In this document: positions 16,670 to 26,293 of the stretch, piece after piece | How positions within the stretch are numbered: the first letter of the stretch is position 1 | Layout: the number at the start of each line of letters is the position of its first letter | Assembly (NCBI GenBank): GCA_964427655.1 | Contig: CAYRWE010000021.1 | Location: 1-36,185, forward strand | Reading direction: 5' to 3' | DNA: 36,185 nucleotides | From: CAVQNQ01 sp964427655 | Lineage (GTDB): Bacteria; Acidobacteriota; Terriglobia; Bryobacterales; Bryobacteraceae | The notes under the pieces: generated by a model | What the model was told of the DNA's origin: nothing | Seen by the model: only the letters and a program-made list of their open reading frames with translations | Database searches by the model: none | Program-made: the position numbers and the translations under genes

Positions 16670-16683
16670 GAGAGGTGCATATT

Positions 16684-18111
16684 ATGGGCATGGCAACATT
16701 GAACGCCGCGGGAACCGATTTCAAAGTGGCCGATCTTGCGCTGGCCGATTGGGGCCGCAAGGAAATTTCCGTCTCCGAATTCGAGATGCCGGGCCTGATG
16801 GCGATTCGCCGCAAGTACGCGCAGGAGAAACCGCTCCAGGGCGTGCGTGTCAGCGGCTCGCTGCACATGACCATTCAGACCGCCGTGCTCATCGAAACGC
16901 TGTGCGACCTGGGCGCCGCGGTCCGCTGGGCGAGCTGCAACATCTTCTCCACGCAGGATCACGCCGCGGCCGCCATCGCCGCCGCCGGCGTACCGGTCTT
17001 CGCCTGGAAGGGCGAATCGCTGGAAGATTACTGGTGGTCGACCTACCAGGCGCTCAGCCATCCAGGCGGCAAGGGACCCCAGCTCATCGTGGACGATGGA
17101 GGCGATGCCACCCTGCTCATCCACAAGGGCTATGAACTGGAGCACGGCAGCGGCTGGGTGAACACGGAATCGGCCAGCCACGAAGAAGGCGTGATCAAGG
17201 ATCTGCTCCAGCGCGTCCACGCCGAGGACGCGCAGCACTGGACGCGCATGGTGAGCGAATGGCGCGGCGTCTCGGAAGAGACCACCACCGGCGTGCACCG
17301 CCTCTACAAGATGCAGGAAGCCGGCACGCTGCTGGTGCCCGCCATCAATGTCAACGATTCGGTGACCAAATCGAAGTTCGATAATCTTTACGGCTGCCGC
17401 GAGTCGCTGGCCGACGGCATCAAGCGCGCCACCGACGTGATGGTGGCCGGCAAAATCGCGGTGGTGTGCGGCTACGGCGACGTGGGCAAGGGATCGTCGC
17501 ACTCGCTGCGCGGCATGGGCGCGCGCGTGGTGGTGACCGAGATCGACCCGATCAACGCGCTGCAAGCGGCCATGGAGGGCTTCGAGGTGACCACGGTCGA
17601 GGATACCCTGGGGCGCGGCGACATCTACGTGACCTGCACTGGAAACTGCGAAATCATAACCCTGGAGCACATGGAGCGGATGAAAGACCAGGCGATTGTC
17701 TGCAATATCGGCCACTTCGACAACGAAATCCAGATGGACCGCCTGAACGCCTCCGCCGCCAGGAAGACCAACATCAAGCCGCAGGTGGATATGTACACGT
17801 TCCCGGACGGCCACTCCATCTTCATCCTGGCCGAGGGGCGCCTGGTAAATTTGGGATGCGCCACGGGCCACCCCAGCTTCGTGATGAGCAACAGCTTCTC
17901 CAACCAGACGCTGGCGCAGATCGATCTCTGGAAGAACCGCGACGCCTACAAGCCCGGCGTCTACACGCTGCCCAAGCGCCTCGACGAGGAAGTGGCGCGC
18001 CTGCACCTGGAAAAGATCGGCGTGAAGCTCACCACCCTGACGCCCCAGCAGGCGGCTTATCTGGGCGTGCCCGTCGAGGGGCCGTATAAAGCGGACCATT
18101 ACCGGTATTGA
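16684..18111 (+). CDS. ahcY: S-adenosylhomocysteine hydrolase
   Basis: NAD-dependent hydrolysis of S-adenosylhomocysteine to adenosine and homocysteine, which relieves inhibition of methyltransferases; 475 aa, normal for the long bacterial form. Family motifs include MPGLMAIRRKYAQEKPLQG at the N-terminus, the substrate-site stretch NVNDSVTKSKFDNLYGCRES, the NAD loop GYGDVGKGS from Gly263, and GHFDNEIQMDRLN. The C-terminus ends KADHYRY, which reaches into the neighbouring subunit in the tetramer. The start at 16684 is set by the AGAGGTG ribosome-binding site; an in-frame ATG at 16648 lies inside the palindromic operator and is unlikely. The gene is followed by metK 56 bases later. Confidence 0.96.
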   Translation: MGMATLNAAGTDFKVADLALADWGRKEISVSEFEMPGLMAIRRKYAQEKPLQGVRVSGSLHMTIQTAVLIETLCDLGAAVRWASCNIFSTQDHAAAAIAAAGVPVFAWKGESLEDYWWSTYQALSHPGGKGPQLIVDDGGDATLLIHKGYELEHGSGWVNTESASHEEGVIKDLLQRVHAEDAQHWTRMVSEWRGVSEETTTGVHRLYKMQEAGTLLVPAINVNDSVTKSKFDNLYGCRESLADGIKRATDVMVAGKIAVVCGYGDVGKGSSHSLRGMGARVVVTEIDPINALQAAMEGFEVTTVEDTLGRGDIYVTCTGNCEIITLEHMERMKDQAIVCNIGHFDNEIQMDRLNASAARKTNIKPQVDMYTFPDGHSIFILAEGRLVNLGCATGHPSFVMSNSFSNQTLAQIDLWKNRDAYKPGVYTLPKRLDEEVARLHLEKIGVKLTTLTPQQAAYLGVPVEGPYKADHYRY

Positions 18112-18167
18112 GCGGCCGTGTGCGCCGCCGCGTGATAAATTAGCGACTAGCAGCCGCGGGAGGAAAC

Positions 18168-19337
<1,170 letters not shown>

Positions 19338-19400
19338 GACGGGGGCGGGCGTGATCCCGCCCCAGCCAATCAGCCGAGTGAACTGTTGTAGACTCGGATC

Positions 19401-19628
19401 ATGAAGCCGCCTCTCCGGTTAACGGCGATTATCGAAAGAGAAGACGAGGGATTTGTGTCTCTTTGCCCGGAACTCGATGTGGCCAGCCAAGGCTCCTCGA
19501 TCGAAGAGGCCCGCGCGAACTTAGTGGAAGCGCTCTCGCTGTTCTTCGAGACCGCGGACGCGTCCGAGGTTACCCGGCGCTTTCGCGGCGAGATCTTTGT
19601 CACACAGGTTGAGGTTCCGGTTGGGTAG
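19401..19628 (+). CDS. hicB: HicB-family antitoxin
   Basis: Short HicB-type protein of 75 aa with the partial RNase H-like fold: LTAIIEREDEGFVSLCPELDVASQG, then SSIEEARANLVEALSLFFE, which is the characteristic helix. HicB normally binds and blocks the HicA mRNA interferase. This copy lacks a C-terminal DNA-binding helix, as many short HicB proteins do, so autoregulation would need another mechanism. The hicA reading frame overlaps its last eight bases. The order hicB-hicA is common outside enterobacteria. Because the partner toxin is damaged, HicB may now be a remnant or may guard against toxins elsewhere. Confidence 0.85.
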   Translation: MKPPLRLTAIIEREDEGFVSLCPELDVASQGSSIEEARANLVEALSLFFETADASEVTRRFRGEIFVTQVEVPVG

Positions 19629-19848
19629 GCTTCGCGTCCTTTCGCGGGACGAGGTCTGGATACTGGAACGCACGGACTCGCCGCGGTTCGCCAGCGGGGA
19701 AGCCACCGGATTATGTATGCAAAAGCGGATCGGAGACACGACCATCACGGTTCCCGTCCCACTTCATGATCCGCTTAAACGGGGCACGCTCGTAAGCATC
19801 GTCAGACAGTCAGGGTTGTTGCGCGAGCATTTTGAGACTGAAGGCTAA
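19621..19848 (+). pseudogene. hicA: hicA toxin remnant with two compensating frameshifts
   Basis: The frame from the TTG at 19621 (GAGG ribosome-binding site at 19611-19614) encodes HicA-like ends: GRLRVLSRDEVWILERT and then ITVPVPLHDPLKRGTLVSIV. The central catalytic part is missing from this frame. Read from 19674 in the +2 frame it is there: GLAAVRQRGSHRIM, with the conserved GSH whose His is the catalytic residue of the family. One base appears lost around 19671-19673, and a tandem TATG duplication (19712-19715, 19716-19719) returns the reading to the first frame. The product would be 75 aa without the active His. So the toxin is inactivated but the frame survives. Sequencing error at two sites is less likely. 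Confidence 0.75.
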
Positions 19849-19879
19849 GGCTACGGTTTGTGGCTAGGGCGGTTACAGG

Positions 19880-20473
19880 CTAGCCACGTGGATTTGGAGA
19901 ATCTCCGGTAACGCCTTTTTCAGCCTCTTCGGCGAGCGACCTGCGACGCGACCATTCCGACAGAAACTTGCGAAAACTCCTCTGCTCCCACACGTCTTCT
20001 GGTTCTTTTGGCGAGGATGCTGCGTAAAACGCTTGAACCGAATCGGAAAATTCACACACGGCCTTCTTCCAATCGGAGAACTCGATCCTGTGCCGGGTAC
20101 CATCGTCAGCGGTCAAGATCACCTCGTCATCAATTCGCACGACCTCGAAATCGATTCCGGAGTTACAACCGACAATCTGAACCTCATCCTGACCTTCAAT
20201 CTCGAAGATGCCGTTGCCGCAGCATGGAAACAGGTATTCCGTTACAGGCTGCTCCTTCGTATGAGGCTGGGATAGGGTCCGCAGCAGGAAAAGAGCAGCA
20301 GCGCTGACGGTCCAGTCGCCGTCACTTGGTTTCACCAGGATCGAATCCCCGATTCGAAAGTCCACGCCGGAGTGTGCGCAGAGATCCGCAGCGTCGTTTA
20401 TCGAGTCTATCCAGTGCAGGTTCGCTGGCCGGAGAGTGATCGTGGTCGGGTGCAGCCTGCAATAGCGGATCAT
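19880..20473 (-). CDS. Acidic protein of unknown function
   Basis: 197 aa, no signal peptide or membrane segment. Visible features: ADLCAHSGVDFRIGDSILVKPSDGDWTVSAAALFLLRTL, a CCGNG motif in YLFPCCGNGIFEIEG, VVRIDDEVILTADDG and a C-terminal charged helix (FRKFLSEWSRRRSLAEEAEK). The stretch FSDWKKAVCEFSDSVQAFYAAS looks like a widespread but uncharacterised bacterial family, with an FSD-X-FY helix; some members look like immunity proteins, but this is only an impression. The gene is convergent with hicBA and lower in GC than its neighbours. No toxin partner is seen nearby. No ribosome-binding site is clear. Confidence 0.6.
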   Translation of the reverse strand: MIRYCRLHPTTITLRPANLHWIDSINDAADLCAHSGVDFRIGDSILVKPSDGDWTVSAAALFLLRTLSQPHTKEQPVTEYLFPCCGNGIFEIEGQDEVQIVGCNSGIDFEVVRIDDEVILTADDGTRHRIEFSDWKKAVCEFSDSVQAFYAASSPKEPEDVWEQRSFRKFLSEWSRRRSLAEEAEKGVTGDSPNPRG

Positions 20474-20634
20474 TCAGCACATAATTGCAGATAACGCGCG
20501 CGCTTCGCAACGGGAATAGAGCGCATGGCTGACTCCTGCAATCGTTTGGTTCGAACTCACACCGGATTTTACAGGCTGTTTGCAAAAAGGAAACACCGGC
20601 AATTCGCAACTGTAGTCTGATCATAGAAGCGACT

Positions 20635-22527
20635 ATGAAACCCCAACAGCAGCACATAACATTCGGCAAATGGCTGAACGCATGCCTCGTCGGCAGCGTC
20701 CTTGCCGGCTCTCTCGCCGCCCAAAGCGGGAGCGGCTTCCTGGTGCACAACCTGGTATCGGATCTGCCAAGCATCGCAGACCATCAGGACCCCAATCTGA
20801 AGAATCCCTGGGGCAACGGATTTGGAAACAGCCCTTTCTGGGTCGCCAACAACGGGACGGGAACGTCGACTCTCTACAACGGGTACGGCGTCAAGAACAC
20901 GAATATCACGGTTACCATACCAGCGGCTGGCGGGGCCACGACTCCTGGACCGGTCACGGGGGTGGAGTCCAACATTTTCAGCGCCGGCGATCCTACCGCG
21001 TTCATCGTCGGCACAACGCCGGCGAATTTCCTCTTTTGCTCGCTCGACGGTGTGATCAGCGGCTGGAACGGCGCGGCGGGCACCAAGGCCGTGGTCTTGC
21101 TCGACAATTCCAAGTCGGCCGCGGTTTATACCGGGTGCACTGTGGGCGGAACTACAGCCGCCCCGCTGTTTTATGCGGCGAACGTCAACAGCGGAAAAGT
21201 GGAAGCTTATGACGCCAGTTTCAAGCCCGCGCTTACCACAGCCTTCGCAAACGCCACCGTAACTACTGCCGGACTTGTCGCCTATAACATTCAGAGCTTC
21301 GGCGGCAAGCTGTACGTAACTTATGGGATGCCGAATGCCCAGAAGAATAATGTCGTAAACGGTGCGGGCAACGGCGCCGTAGCGGTGTTCGATTTCAACG
21401 GTAACCTGATCGCCAACCTGGTTATGGGCGCTTCGCTCAACTCGCCGTGGGGAGTCGTCATCGCGCCAGCGACGTGGGGGTCGTTTGCGGGCAGTCTGTT
21501 GGTCGGTAACTTCGGCGACGGCACAATCAACGCCTTTAACGCCACGACCGGCGCGACGGCCGGGCCTCTGAAAGACACCTCGGGTAATCCCCTAGTAATT
21601 CCCGGATTATGGGCGCTGGCGGTAGGCTCCGGGGCGCAGAGCGAAGATCCCGGTACCGTGTACTTTACCGCTGGCATTGGCGGCGGGCCGAATGGGACAC
21701 CCACGGCGACCGATCCCATTCAATCCCACGGACTGCTCGGCAGCATTCAGCCAGCGCCCTTCTTCCAGGCGAGCGGAACGCTGTCTTTCCTGACATTTAA
21801 CAACCCGAGCCTCTCCGAACCCACTGGAATTCTGAACGCTGGCAGTCTGCTCGCCGGACCCATGGCGCCGAATACCTGGATGACCATCAAGGGCGCGGAC
21901 CTCTCGCCCATCACCGCTATTTGGCAGGTGACGGGTAGCACGCTTCCGACGGCCTTGTCGAACGTGTCCGTGACTATCAATGGGGAGCCGGCTTTCGTCA
22001 GCTTCATCGGAAACCAGCAGATCAATTTCCTGACACCTGCCGACCTTCAACCGGGCGCCACACCCAACGTCGTGATAACGAGTAACGGGCTCGCGAGCGC
22101 CCCGGTCGCCAGCTCGGTGGTGCAGTTAGCGCCCGCGTTCTTTACGATAGGAACGGGAACGCAGGGAGAGAACTACATCGCCGCGACACACGCGGATGGA
22201 ACGCTGATCGGTCCGTCAGCGCTCAAGGGTACGGGGGCCAATGGCGGCGAGACGATCGTGCTCTACGGCACGGGTTTCGGACCCTCCAATCCCGCGGTCT
22301 CCAACGGTCAGATCAACAGCCAGGCGCTGCCGCTGGTGATTACACCGACCGTCCTCATTGAGGGGATGGTCGCGACCGTCAAGTTCGCCGGGATCGTCTC
22401 CCCCGGTCTGGTCCAGATCAATGTTGTGGTGCCGAGCGGATTGCCGTCGGGGGATGCTCTGGTAGTGGCATTGCTCGAAAACTCGGAGACGCAGCTGAGC
22501 ACCTACATCACGGCGACGGGGCAGTAG
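20635..22527 (+). CDS. Secreted TIGR03118-like beta-propeller with TIGR03437 Solibacter C-terminal domain
   Basis: Exported protein of 630 aa. A signal peptide ends near SLAAQ. Residues about 40-400 resemble the TIGR03118 family (LPSIADHQDPNLKNPWGNGF, TLYNGYGV, ...LVGNFGDGTINAFNATTGA), a likely beta-propeller repeat unit with many Asn/Gly turns. From about residue 395 the C-terminal domain starts LNAGSLLAGPMAPNTWMTI and continues QINFLTPADLQPG, ETIVLYGTGFGPSNP and VQINVVVPSGLPSGDALVVA. That is the TIGR03437 domain, found almost only in Solibacter-like Acidobacteria with many copies per genome. The domain is probably an Ig-like surface anchor or adhesion module; its function is not established. 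Upstream, 20474-20634 shows no clear promoter. Confidence 0.85.
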   Translation: MKPQQQHITFGKWLNACLVGSVLAGSLAAQSGSGFLVHNLVSDLPSIADHQDPNLKNPWGNGFGNSPFWVANNGTGTSTLYNGYGVKNTNITVTIPAAGGATTPGPVTGVESNIFSAGDPTAFIVGTTPANFLFCSLDGVISGWNGAAGTKAVVLLDNSKSAAVYTGCTVGGTTAAPLFYAANVNSGKVEAYDASFKPALTTAFANATVTTAGLVAYNIQSFGGKLYVTYGMPNAQKNNVVNGAGNGAVAVFDFNGNLIANLVMGASLNSPWGVVIAPATWGSFAGSLLVGNFGDGTINAFNATTGATAGPLKDTSGNPLVIPGLWALAVGSGAQSEDPGTVYFTAGIGGGPNGTPTATDPIQSHGLLGSIQPAPFFQASGTLSFLTFNNPSLSEPTGILNAGSLLAGPMAPNTWMTIKGADLSPITAIWQVTGSTLPTALSNVSVTINGEPAFVSFIGNQQINFLTPADLQPGATPNVVITSNGLASAPVASSVVQLAPAFFTIGTGTQGENYIAATHADGTLIGPSALKGTGANGGETIVLYGTGFGPSNPAVSNGQINSQALPLVITPTVLIEGMVATVKFAGIVSPGLVQINVVVPSGLPSGDALVVALLENSETQLSTYITATGQ

Positions 22528-22543
22528 GCCCGACCCGTTTCGG

Positions 22544-23269
22544 TCACTCCAGCCGTGCCGCCGCGGCGTGGTCCAGGAACCACACCACGCCGCGACCCTG
22601 ATGCGTGGAGATCTGGGCGGGGTACTTTTTGGGGTCGTACTCTTCGTGGAAGACCGCGCGCACGGCTTCCACTTTGTCGGCTCCGCATACCAGGAAGACC
22701 GTCTGGCGCGCCGCCAGCAGCACGCCGGGCAGCAGCGTCACGCGCCATTGGTTGAATTGCGGCGCGTAAACGGCGGCGGCGATCCCTTGGAGGTCGTCGA
22801 TCAGCGGTTCGCCCGGAAACAGGCTGGCGGTGTGCGCATCGGGACCGATGCCGCGATGCACCACGTCGAACTTCGGCAGCTCGCCTTTCTGCAAGCGGAA
22901 AAAGTCGCGGATCTCCTGGGTATATTTCTCGGCGGCGGCTGCGGGCGGCAGCTCGCCAATGATGCGATGCACCTGGTGCGGTGCGATGTGCGCGGGTCCG
23001 ATGAGATGATCGTAGGCCAGCTTGTAATTGCTGGCGGGGTCCGCGGGCGGCACCATGCGCTCGTCCACCCAGAACAGATGGACCCGGTCCCACGAGAAAC
23101 CAGAGGCGGCCAGCCGCGCGAAGAGCAGCTTGGGCGTGGAGCCGCCCGAAATCGCCAAGGTGGCGAACTTCTGCTCCGCGAGCGTCTCTTCTAGAATCGC
23201 GATGATGTGGCGTGCCGCAGCCTCGGCGGCGGCCGGTGGATCGTCGAGAATATGAAATCGGGCGCTCAT
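22544..23269 (-). CDS. pgl: 6-phosphogluconolactonase
   Basis: Hydrolyses 6-phosphogluconolactone to 6-phosphogluconate, the second step of the oxidative pentose phosphate pathway; 241 aa (DevB/SOL type). Motifs: LAISGGSTPKLLFARLA near residue 40, VHLFWVDERMVPPADPASNY, and the phosphate-binding end of the glycine-rich region VVHRGIGPDAHTASLFPGEP. The last part, VFLVCGADKVEAVRAVF, is standard for the family. Its ATG overlaps the opcA stop by one base (TAATG on the minus strand), so translation is coupled. Directly downstream the convergent TIGR03437 protein ends 16 bases away. Confidence 0.93.
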   Translation of the reverse strand: MSARFHILDDPPAAAEAAARHIIAILEETLAEQKFATLAISGGSTPKLLFARLAASGFSWDRVHLFWVDERMVPPADPASNYKLAYDHLIGPAHIAPHQVHRIIGELPPAAAAEKYTQEIRDFFRLQKGELPKFDVVHRGIGPDAHTASLFPGEPLIDDLQGIAAAVYAPQFNQWRVTLLPGVLLAARQTVFLVCGADKVEAVRAVFHEEYDPKKYPAQISTHQGRGVVWFLDHAAAARLE

Positions 23270-24261
23270 TAGTCCCCCGCATTCGCGAGCTGCGCGGCAG
23301 AAGCCAGCGAGCGCTCGAAGATAACGTCGCGGCGCACGATTCCCAATTCCTCGCGCATCATGAGGTAATCGGTGGGCTCGGTCAGATTGGTGCAGTATTC
23401 CGCGTCGCCGACGGCAACCACCAGGCGATCGCTTTCGCGACGAAGATTCACCCGGAAACTCTCGCCCGCGAGTTCCACGCGGATGAGGCTCTGGGTGCCT
23501 TCAGCCTTCACGCTTACGGACGGCCGCACGCCCGCGTCGGCTAGCGCATCGCGGAGCCAGGCGGCCATGTACCACCCCAAGGCTTCGTACGTGCCGCCCC
23601 AGGTGACCGCGATATTCCGGATGCCGGCCAGTTGCGCTAAGTAGTTGCGGTTCTCGAAAACCTGCGAGAGCATGGAGCGCCAGCGCGTCAGGCGCGTCCA
23701 GGCCAGGTCGCCGAAGAGAATTCCGCGCGCGGCCTGGTCCGCGATTCGGCGGAGCGCCGCTTTGGCGTCCGGAAACGCTGTGGTATCCACGATCGCCTTG
23801 TGAGCCAGGTCCGCCATCGCTTCAAACTCCGGCATGGCGGCCAGGCGCGGGCTGCGGCACCAGAGGATCAGCGGAAGATCCGGCGCCGCCAGGGCCAGGA
23901 GTACGGGCTGCAGATCCGCCAGGTCGGCATCGGCGGCGGTGATTTCGATCTGCTCGCAGCAGATCTGGCGGCGCTGTCCGAAGGGCATCCAGCACTGCGA
24001 ATAAACGCGTTCCGAGAGGGCGCTCTCGGTGGCTCCGCGCAGCCGGATCGAGATGGCGCGCGCGGGATGCTCGGGCATCAGAGCCGCCAGTGTTTCGCCG
24101 AGCGCGGCCGCGTCTTCGGCGGCCTCGTCCAAAACCACCAGAGTCATGGTGCAGGAGCGCAGCACGCCGGCGCCGCCTTCGCCATGCGCTTCGCGGCCGA
24201 GCGAGGCCCACAGCTCGTTCACCTCGTGCAAAATTTTATCGGGGACCAGCGCGCCGGCCAT
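23269..24261 (-). CDS. opcA: OpcA-like glucose-6-phosphate dehydrogenase assembly protein
   Basis: 330 aa. OpcA activates or assembles glucose-6-phosphate dehydrogenase in cyanobacteria and actinobacteria. Family features visible here are the N-terminal TMTLVVLDEAAEDA strand, ERVYSQCWMPFGQRRQICCEQIEI, LALAAPDLPLILWCRSPRL and DLAWTRLTRWRSMLSQVF. Position between zwf and pgl, overlapping each by a single base, matches the usual zwf-opcA-pgl order and supports the call strongly. There is no catalytic motif; the protein is thought to act by contact with Zwf. Confidence 0.88.
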   Translation of the reverse strand: MAGALVPDKILHEVNELWASLGREAHGEGGAGVLRSCTMTLVVLDEAAEDAAALGETLAALMPEHPARAISIRLRGATESALSERVYSQCWMPFGQRRQICCEQIEITAADADLADLQPVLLALAAPDLPLILWCRSPRLAAMPEFEAMADLAHKAIVDTTAFPDAKAALRRIADQAARGILFGDLAWTRLTRWRSMLSQVFENRNYLAQLAGIRNIAVTWGGTYEALGWYMAAWLRDALADAGVRPSVSVKAEGTQSLIRVELAGESFRVNLRRESDRLVVAVGDAEYCTNLTEPTDYLMMREELGIVRRDVIFERSLASAAQLANAGD

Positions 24262-25784
24262 TACGGCCTCCTCCAGGCATGTCCCTGCCGCGCCAGGATT
24301 GCATCGGCCTCGGGCGGTCCCCAGGTTCCCGCCGGGTAGTTCGGGAATTCGAAACGGGTCTCGCGCCAGACGTTTTGAATCGGTTCCACCACGGCCCAGC
24401 TCGCCTCCACCATATCCTGGCGAGTATAAAGCGTGGGGTCGCCGATCATGGCGTCCAGCAGCAGGGTCTCGTAAGCCGAGGGCGAGCGCTCGCCGAAGCT
24501 CGATCCGTAGTTGAAGTCCATGGAGACGGGCCGCAACTGCATGCCCGTGCCGGGACGCTTGGAGAGAAACTTCAGCGAGATGCCCTCTTCGGGCTGAATG
24601 CGCACGATCAGCAGATTGGGCGCGCCCGCCGCGCCGTCCTGATCTCCGAAGATTTCAAGAGGGGCGGGCTTGAATTGAATGGCGATCTCGGTCACCCGCT
24701 TGGGCAGCCGCTTGCCCGTGCGTACGTAAAACGGCACGCCCGCCCAGCGCCAGTTCTCCACCGCAAACATGGCGGCGGCATAGGTATCGGTTTGGGATTG
24801 CGGATCGACGCCCGGTTCCTGCCGGAAGCCCGGCACCTCTTCGCCGCCGATGCGCGGGGGGCCGTACTGGCCGGGGATGGTGTTGAGGCGGATTTCGTCC
24901 GGCGTCATGTGGCGGATGGAGCGCAGGAGCTTCGACCGCTCGTCGCGCACGGAGCGCGCCTCGAAGCTGGCGCTCGGCTCCATGGCGATGGTGGCCATCA
25001 CCTGCAAGAGGTGATTCTGGATCATATCCGCCAGCGCGCCGGTCTCCTGATAGTAAGCGCCGCGGCCCTCCACGCCGATCGATTCCGCCGCCGTGATCTG
25101 CACGTGATCCACGTAGCGGCGGTTCCACAGCGGCTCGAAGATGCCGTTGCCGAAGCGGAACGCCAGGATGTTCTGGACGGTTTCCTTGCCCAGATAATGA
25201 TCGATGCGGTAGATTTCGGATTCGTCGAAGACTTCGTGCAGGCGGTTGCTCAGTTCGCGGGCGCTCGAGAGGTCGTGTCCGAAGGGCTTTTCGACTACCA
25301 GCCTCCGCCATCCCTGCCCCTTGCCCAGACCCCCGGCCCCGAGGCCCTGGGAGATGGTCGCGTATTGGCTGGGCTGGGTGGAAAGATAGAAGAGCACGTT
25401 TCCACTGACCGAGCGTGTCTTCGAGATCTCCGCCAGCTTACCGGACAGGCAAGTAAAGAGCTTCGCATCGGCTATGTCGCCCGCCAGATAGAAGAGACCG
25501 CCGGCGAAGGCGGACCACACTTCCGCATCGAACTTAGTATCCTCGGAAAACTGCTCGACCGATTCGCGCATCTTCTCGCGAAACTTCTCGTCGCCCAGAG
25601 GCGTGCGCGAGATTCCCACCACAGCAAATCCGGGCGGCAGACGGCGATCGTAAGCCAGCCGGTAGAGCGCGGGAATGAGCTTGCGGCGCGTCAGATCCCC
25701 ATTGGCGCCGAAGATGACGACCGTGCATTCGGGCACACGCCGCTCGAAGCGGAGCGGATCCTGAAACGGATTCTGAGTGGCCAT
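24261..25784 (-). CDS. zwf: Glucose-6-phosphate 1-dehydrogenase
   Basis: First step of the oxidative pentose phosphate pathway, glucose-6-phosphate to 6-phosphogluconolactone with NADPH; 507 aa. The nucleotide loop GANGDLTRRKLIPALY lies near residue 24 and the active-site signature RIDHYLGKETVQN near residue 180. PYHVRTG-type PFYVRTGKRLPK follows. The start at 25784 (MATQNPF) is chosen because it gives the normal N-terminus; an ATG at 25796 is close by, and the longer open frame to 25895 would overlap the upstream gene. The stop overlaps the opcA ATG by one base (TAATG). The gene lies 29 bases after the preceding gene in the same run. Confidence 0.95.
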   Translation of the reverse strand: MATQNPFQDPLRFERRVPECTVVIFGANGDLTRRKLIPALYRLAYDRRLPPGFAVVGISRTPLGDEKFREKMRESVEQFSEDTKFDAEVWSAFAGGLFYLAGDIADAKLFTCLSGKLAEISKTRSVSGNVLFYLSTQPSQYATISQGLGAGGLGKGQGWRRLVVEKPFGHDLSSARELSNRLHEVFDESEIYRIDHYLGKETVQNILAFRFGNGIFEPLWNRRYVDHVQITAAESIGVEGRGAYYQETGALADMIQNHLLQVMATIAMEPSASFEARSVRDERSKLLRSIRHMTPDEIRLNTIPGQYGPPRIGGEEVPGFRQEPGVDPQSQTDTYAAAMFAVENWRWAGVPFYVRTGKRLPKRVTEIAIQFKPAPLEIFGDQDGAAGAPNLLIVRIQPEEGISLKFLSKRPGTGMQLRPVSMDFNYGSSFGERSPSAYETLLLDAMIGDPTLYTRQDMVEASWAVVEPIQNVWRETRFEFPNYPAGTWGPPEADAILARQGHAWRRP

Positions 25785-25813
25785 TGGTTTCAACATATCA
25801 CGGGCCCCGAATC

Positions 25814-26293
25814 TCAACTGCCGGATTCGGTCTCGTTCAGCACGCGCTTGCGGGCCGCCACCCATGCGGGGAATATCTCGGGATTCTCCAGCCACACAAG
25901 CATCCAGGCGGCCATCTCCTCCTTGCGACTCTTCTTCTCCGGCGTTGTGCGCGGATGGAGCGCCGCGAACCGGGCACGGTCCTTGGCGCCGATGACCAGG
26001 CGGCGGATATAGCGGGCCCGCAGGCGGTCGCCGGCGGCGGCGGCTTGCGCGTAGACCTGCCCCAGTTCCATCAGGGATCGCTCGAGATCCTCGAAGCTCT
26101 GCTGGTTCACTCCGGCCCAGGGCTGCTCGAAGGGCAGGCCGGTCGAGCGGAGCAGGTCGCGCAGATAGCTTTCGGAAACCGGAGCCAGGCGCTCCAGCAG
26201 GCCCTTCCAGACCGCTTCGGTGATGGCGCTCGGGCGCTCGGCTTCGAGATACTCGCGCAGGCGGCGCTTGACCGGCTTACGGGCGGCGTCCAC
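25814..26293 (-). CDS. Small helical protein of unknown function
   Basis: 159 aa from a GTG at 26293, which overlaps the mltG stop by 17 bases; a longer open frame from 26362 would sit inside mltG. The protein is mainly helical: RKPVKRRLREYLEAERPSAI, WKGLLERLAPVSESYLRDLL, then SFEDLERSLMELGQVYAQAA and the basic stretch RARYIRRLVIGAKDRARFAA. It ends with MLVWLENPEIFPAWVAARKR. There is no signal peptide, membrane helix or catalytic motif. Position between mltG and zwf in a tight operon suggests a constitutive role, but the function is unknown. I do not recognise the family; its length and basic character would suit a small adaptor or nucleic-acid-binding protein. Confidence 0.7.
   Translation of the reverse strand: MDAARKPVKRRLREYLEAERPSAITEAVWKGLLERLAPVSESYLRDLLRSTGLPFEQPWAGVNQQSFEDLERSLMELGQVYAQAAAAGDRLRARYIRRLVIGAKDRARFAALHPRTTPEKKSRKEEMAAWMLVWLENPEIFPAWVAARKRVLNETESGS

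Noticed and set aside
16648..16683. Upstream in-frame ATG of ahcY
   Set aside because: It lies inside the palindromic operator and has no ribosome-binding site; the ATG at 16684 has AGAGGTG at the right distance.
16627..16683. SAH riboswitch upstream of ahcY
   Set aside because: The gap is only 57 bases and is filled by the palindrome and the ribosome-binding site; there is no room for the conserved riboswitch fold.
20545..20560. GGTTCGAACTC resembling a tRNA T-loop
   Set aside because: The flanking bases do not pair into a T-arm, and no acceptor stem, D-arm or anticodon arm can be folded around it.
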